A stretch of DNA of 6,573 bases from Desulfuromonadaceae bacterium UBA5613 (GTDB lineage Bacteria > Desulfobacterota > Desulfuromonadia > Desulfuromonadales > UBA2197). A program made the position numbers and the translations under genes. Below are positions 6,063-6,573 of the stretch, in pieces; the stretch's first letter is position 1, and every line of letters starts with the position of its first letter. Location of the stretch: the NCBI GenBank assembly GCA_002424625.1, contig DIKR01000047.1, positions 39,273-45,845 on the forward strand, written 5' to 3'. Below the pieces are notes generated by a model that searched no databases, was not told the DNA's origin, and saw only the letters and a program-made list of their open reading frames with translations.

Positions 6063-6573
6063 TCAAACATAGCCTGTCTTCTCATCCCATCCATCGTGAC
6101 CATCGAACATCCCGCTGCCGCTGATCTTTTCTGCGACCTTCCGAAAGTGGAACCCGTACACGGCATAGGTGATGGCCAGCGGGAACAGACGCGGTTTTCT
6201 GATGAGCGACCAGAAGAAGAGCTTCCAGAAGTGGAATCGCTCCCTGCCGATCACCCCGAGGAACAGCATCGACTTGAACAGCGCCCCCAGGTGCCCCTTC
6301 TGCAGATGAAATCTCCCCTGCGGCCGCGGCTGGTATTCCCGAAAGAGCTGGATCACCCGTCGATAGTACTGCTTGGGGGCATAGATGGTGTCGAGAATTT
6401 TCCGGTAGTCGGCGATGAGGACTTCGGGCTGCATGCGCGGCACGAAATTGATATCGATGGCGGTGTTGTCGCCGGATGAGTCCTTCAGCAGTCGGCCTTC
6501 CTGTTCCAGCCGCTGGTAGAGCCGGGTGCCGCGCAGGGCGGTGAGCACTCCGACCATGGCGGTGACGATGCCG
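6063..6573 (-). CDS. B12-binding radical SAM protein, C-terminal part (partial)
   Basis: The reading frame is open from the right edge to a TGA at 6063-6065, giving about 169 C-terminal residues. The true start lies beyond the window. An internal ATG at 6557 is not the start, because coding continues upstream as GIVTAMVGVLTAL. The motif AMVGVLTALRGTRLYQRLEQEGRL, then SGDNTAIDINFVPRMQPEVLIADYRKILDTIYAP and YYRRVIQLF, is characteristic of the DUF4070 tail of cobalamin-binding radical SAM enzymes. The FeS-binding CxxxCxxC and B12 domains would be off-window, and this part has no cysteine. Family members do varied methylations and rearrangements, so the substrate is not predictable. The usual LTALPGT is LTALRGT here. 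A hydrophobic/basic stretch (FKSMLFLGVIG through ITYAVYGFHF) may associate with the membrane. Confidence 0.88.
   Translation of the reverse strand, partial: GIVTAMVGVLTALRGTRLYQRLEQEGRLLKDSSGDNTAIDINFVPRMQPEVLIADYRKILDTIYAPKQYYRRVIQLFREYQPRPQGRFHLQKGHLGALFKSMLFLGVIGRERFHFWKLFFWSLIRKPRLFPLAITYAVYGFHFRKVAEKISGSGMFDGHDGWDEKTGYV

Noticed and set aside
6096..6479. 127-codon open frame on the plus strand
   Set aside because: It is the antisense shadow of the radical SAM DUF4070 region, which has clear family motifs on the minus strand.

Overview
The window looks like ordinary chromosome from a moderately GC-rich Gram-negative bacterium. Desulfuromonadales/Geobacter-type bacteria are the best guess, and this is an inference. 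It rests on the type of multi-PAS cytoplasmic kinase, the B12-binding radical SAM protein with a DUF4070-type C-terminus, and an FtrD-like (DUF2318) metal gene cluster. I see no tRNA, rRNA, CRISPR array, insertion sequence or phage gene.

Layout. Positions 7-51 form a strong intrinsic terminator that closes whatever lies upstream. Next comes an AT-rich leader (about 52-210) with a 12-bp direct repeat. Positions 211-3566 hold six tightly packed + strand genes that read as one operon: an exported heavy-metal-associated (HMA) domain protein, an FtrD-like (DUF2318) cysteine protein, an FtsX/MacB-type ABC permease, its ATPase, and two small membrane-anchored zinc-ribbon proteins. After a 213-bp gap with a plausible promoter, 3780-5720 encodes a soluble histidine kinase with three PAS domains. 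It overlaps a single-domain response regulator (to 6060). A convergent gene at 6063-6573, cut by the window edge, is the C-terminal part of a B12-binding radical SAM protein.

How the genes may work together. The DUF2318 + FtsX-type permease + ATPase core matches part of the p19/FTR1 iron-uptake loci, such as Campylobacter jejuni cj1658-cj1665 and the Ftr systems. The iron permease (FTR1), P19 and thioredoxin-like proteins of those loci are absent here. An HMA protein sits in front and two zinc-ribbon membrane proteins sit behind. Every predicted envelope-exposed component carries cysteine pairs: HMA CxxC and CxxCC, FtrD CxxC/CxxC/C, a CxxC in the permease's periplasmic domain, and a CxxC in the periplasmic loop of the last protein. 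This suggests a metal- or thiol-handling envelope system whose substrate is unknown. The kinase/regulator pair is probably a separate signalling unit.
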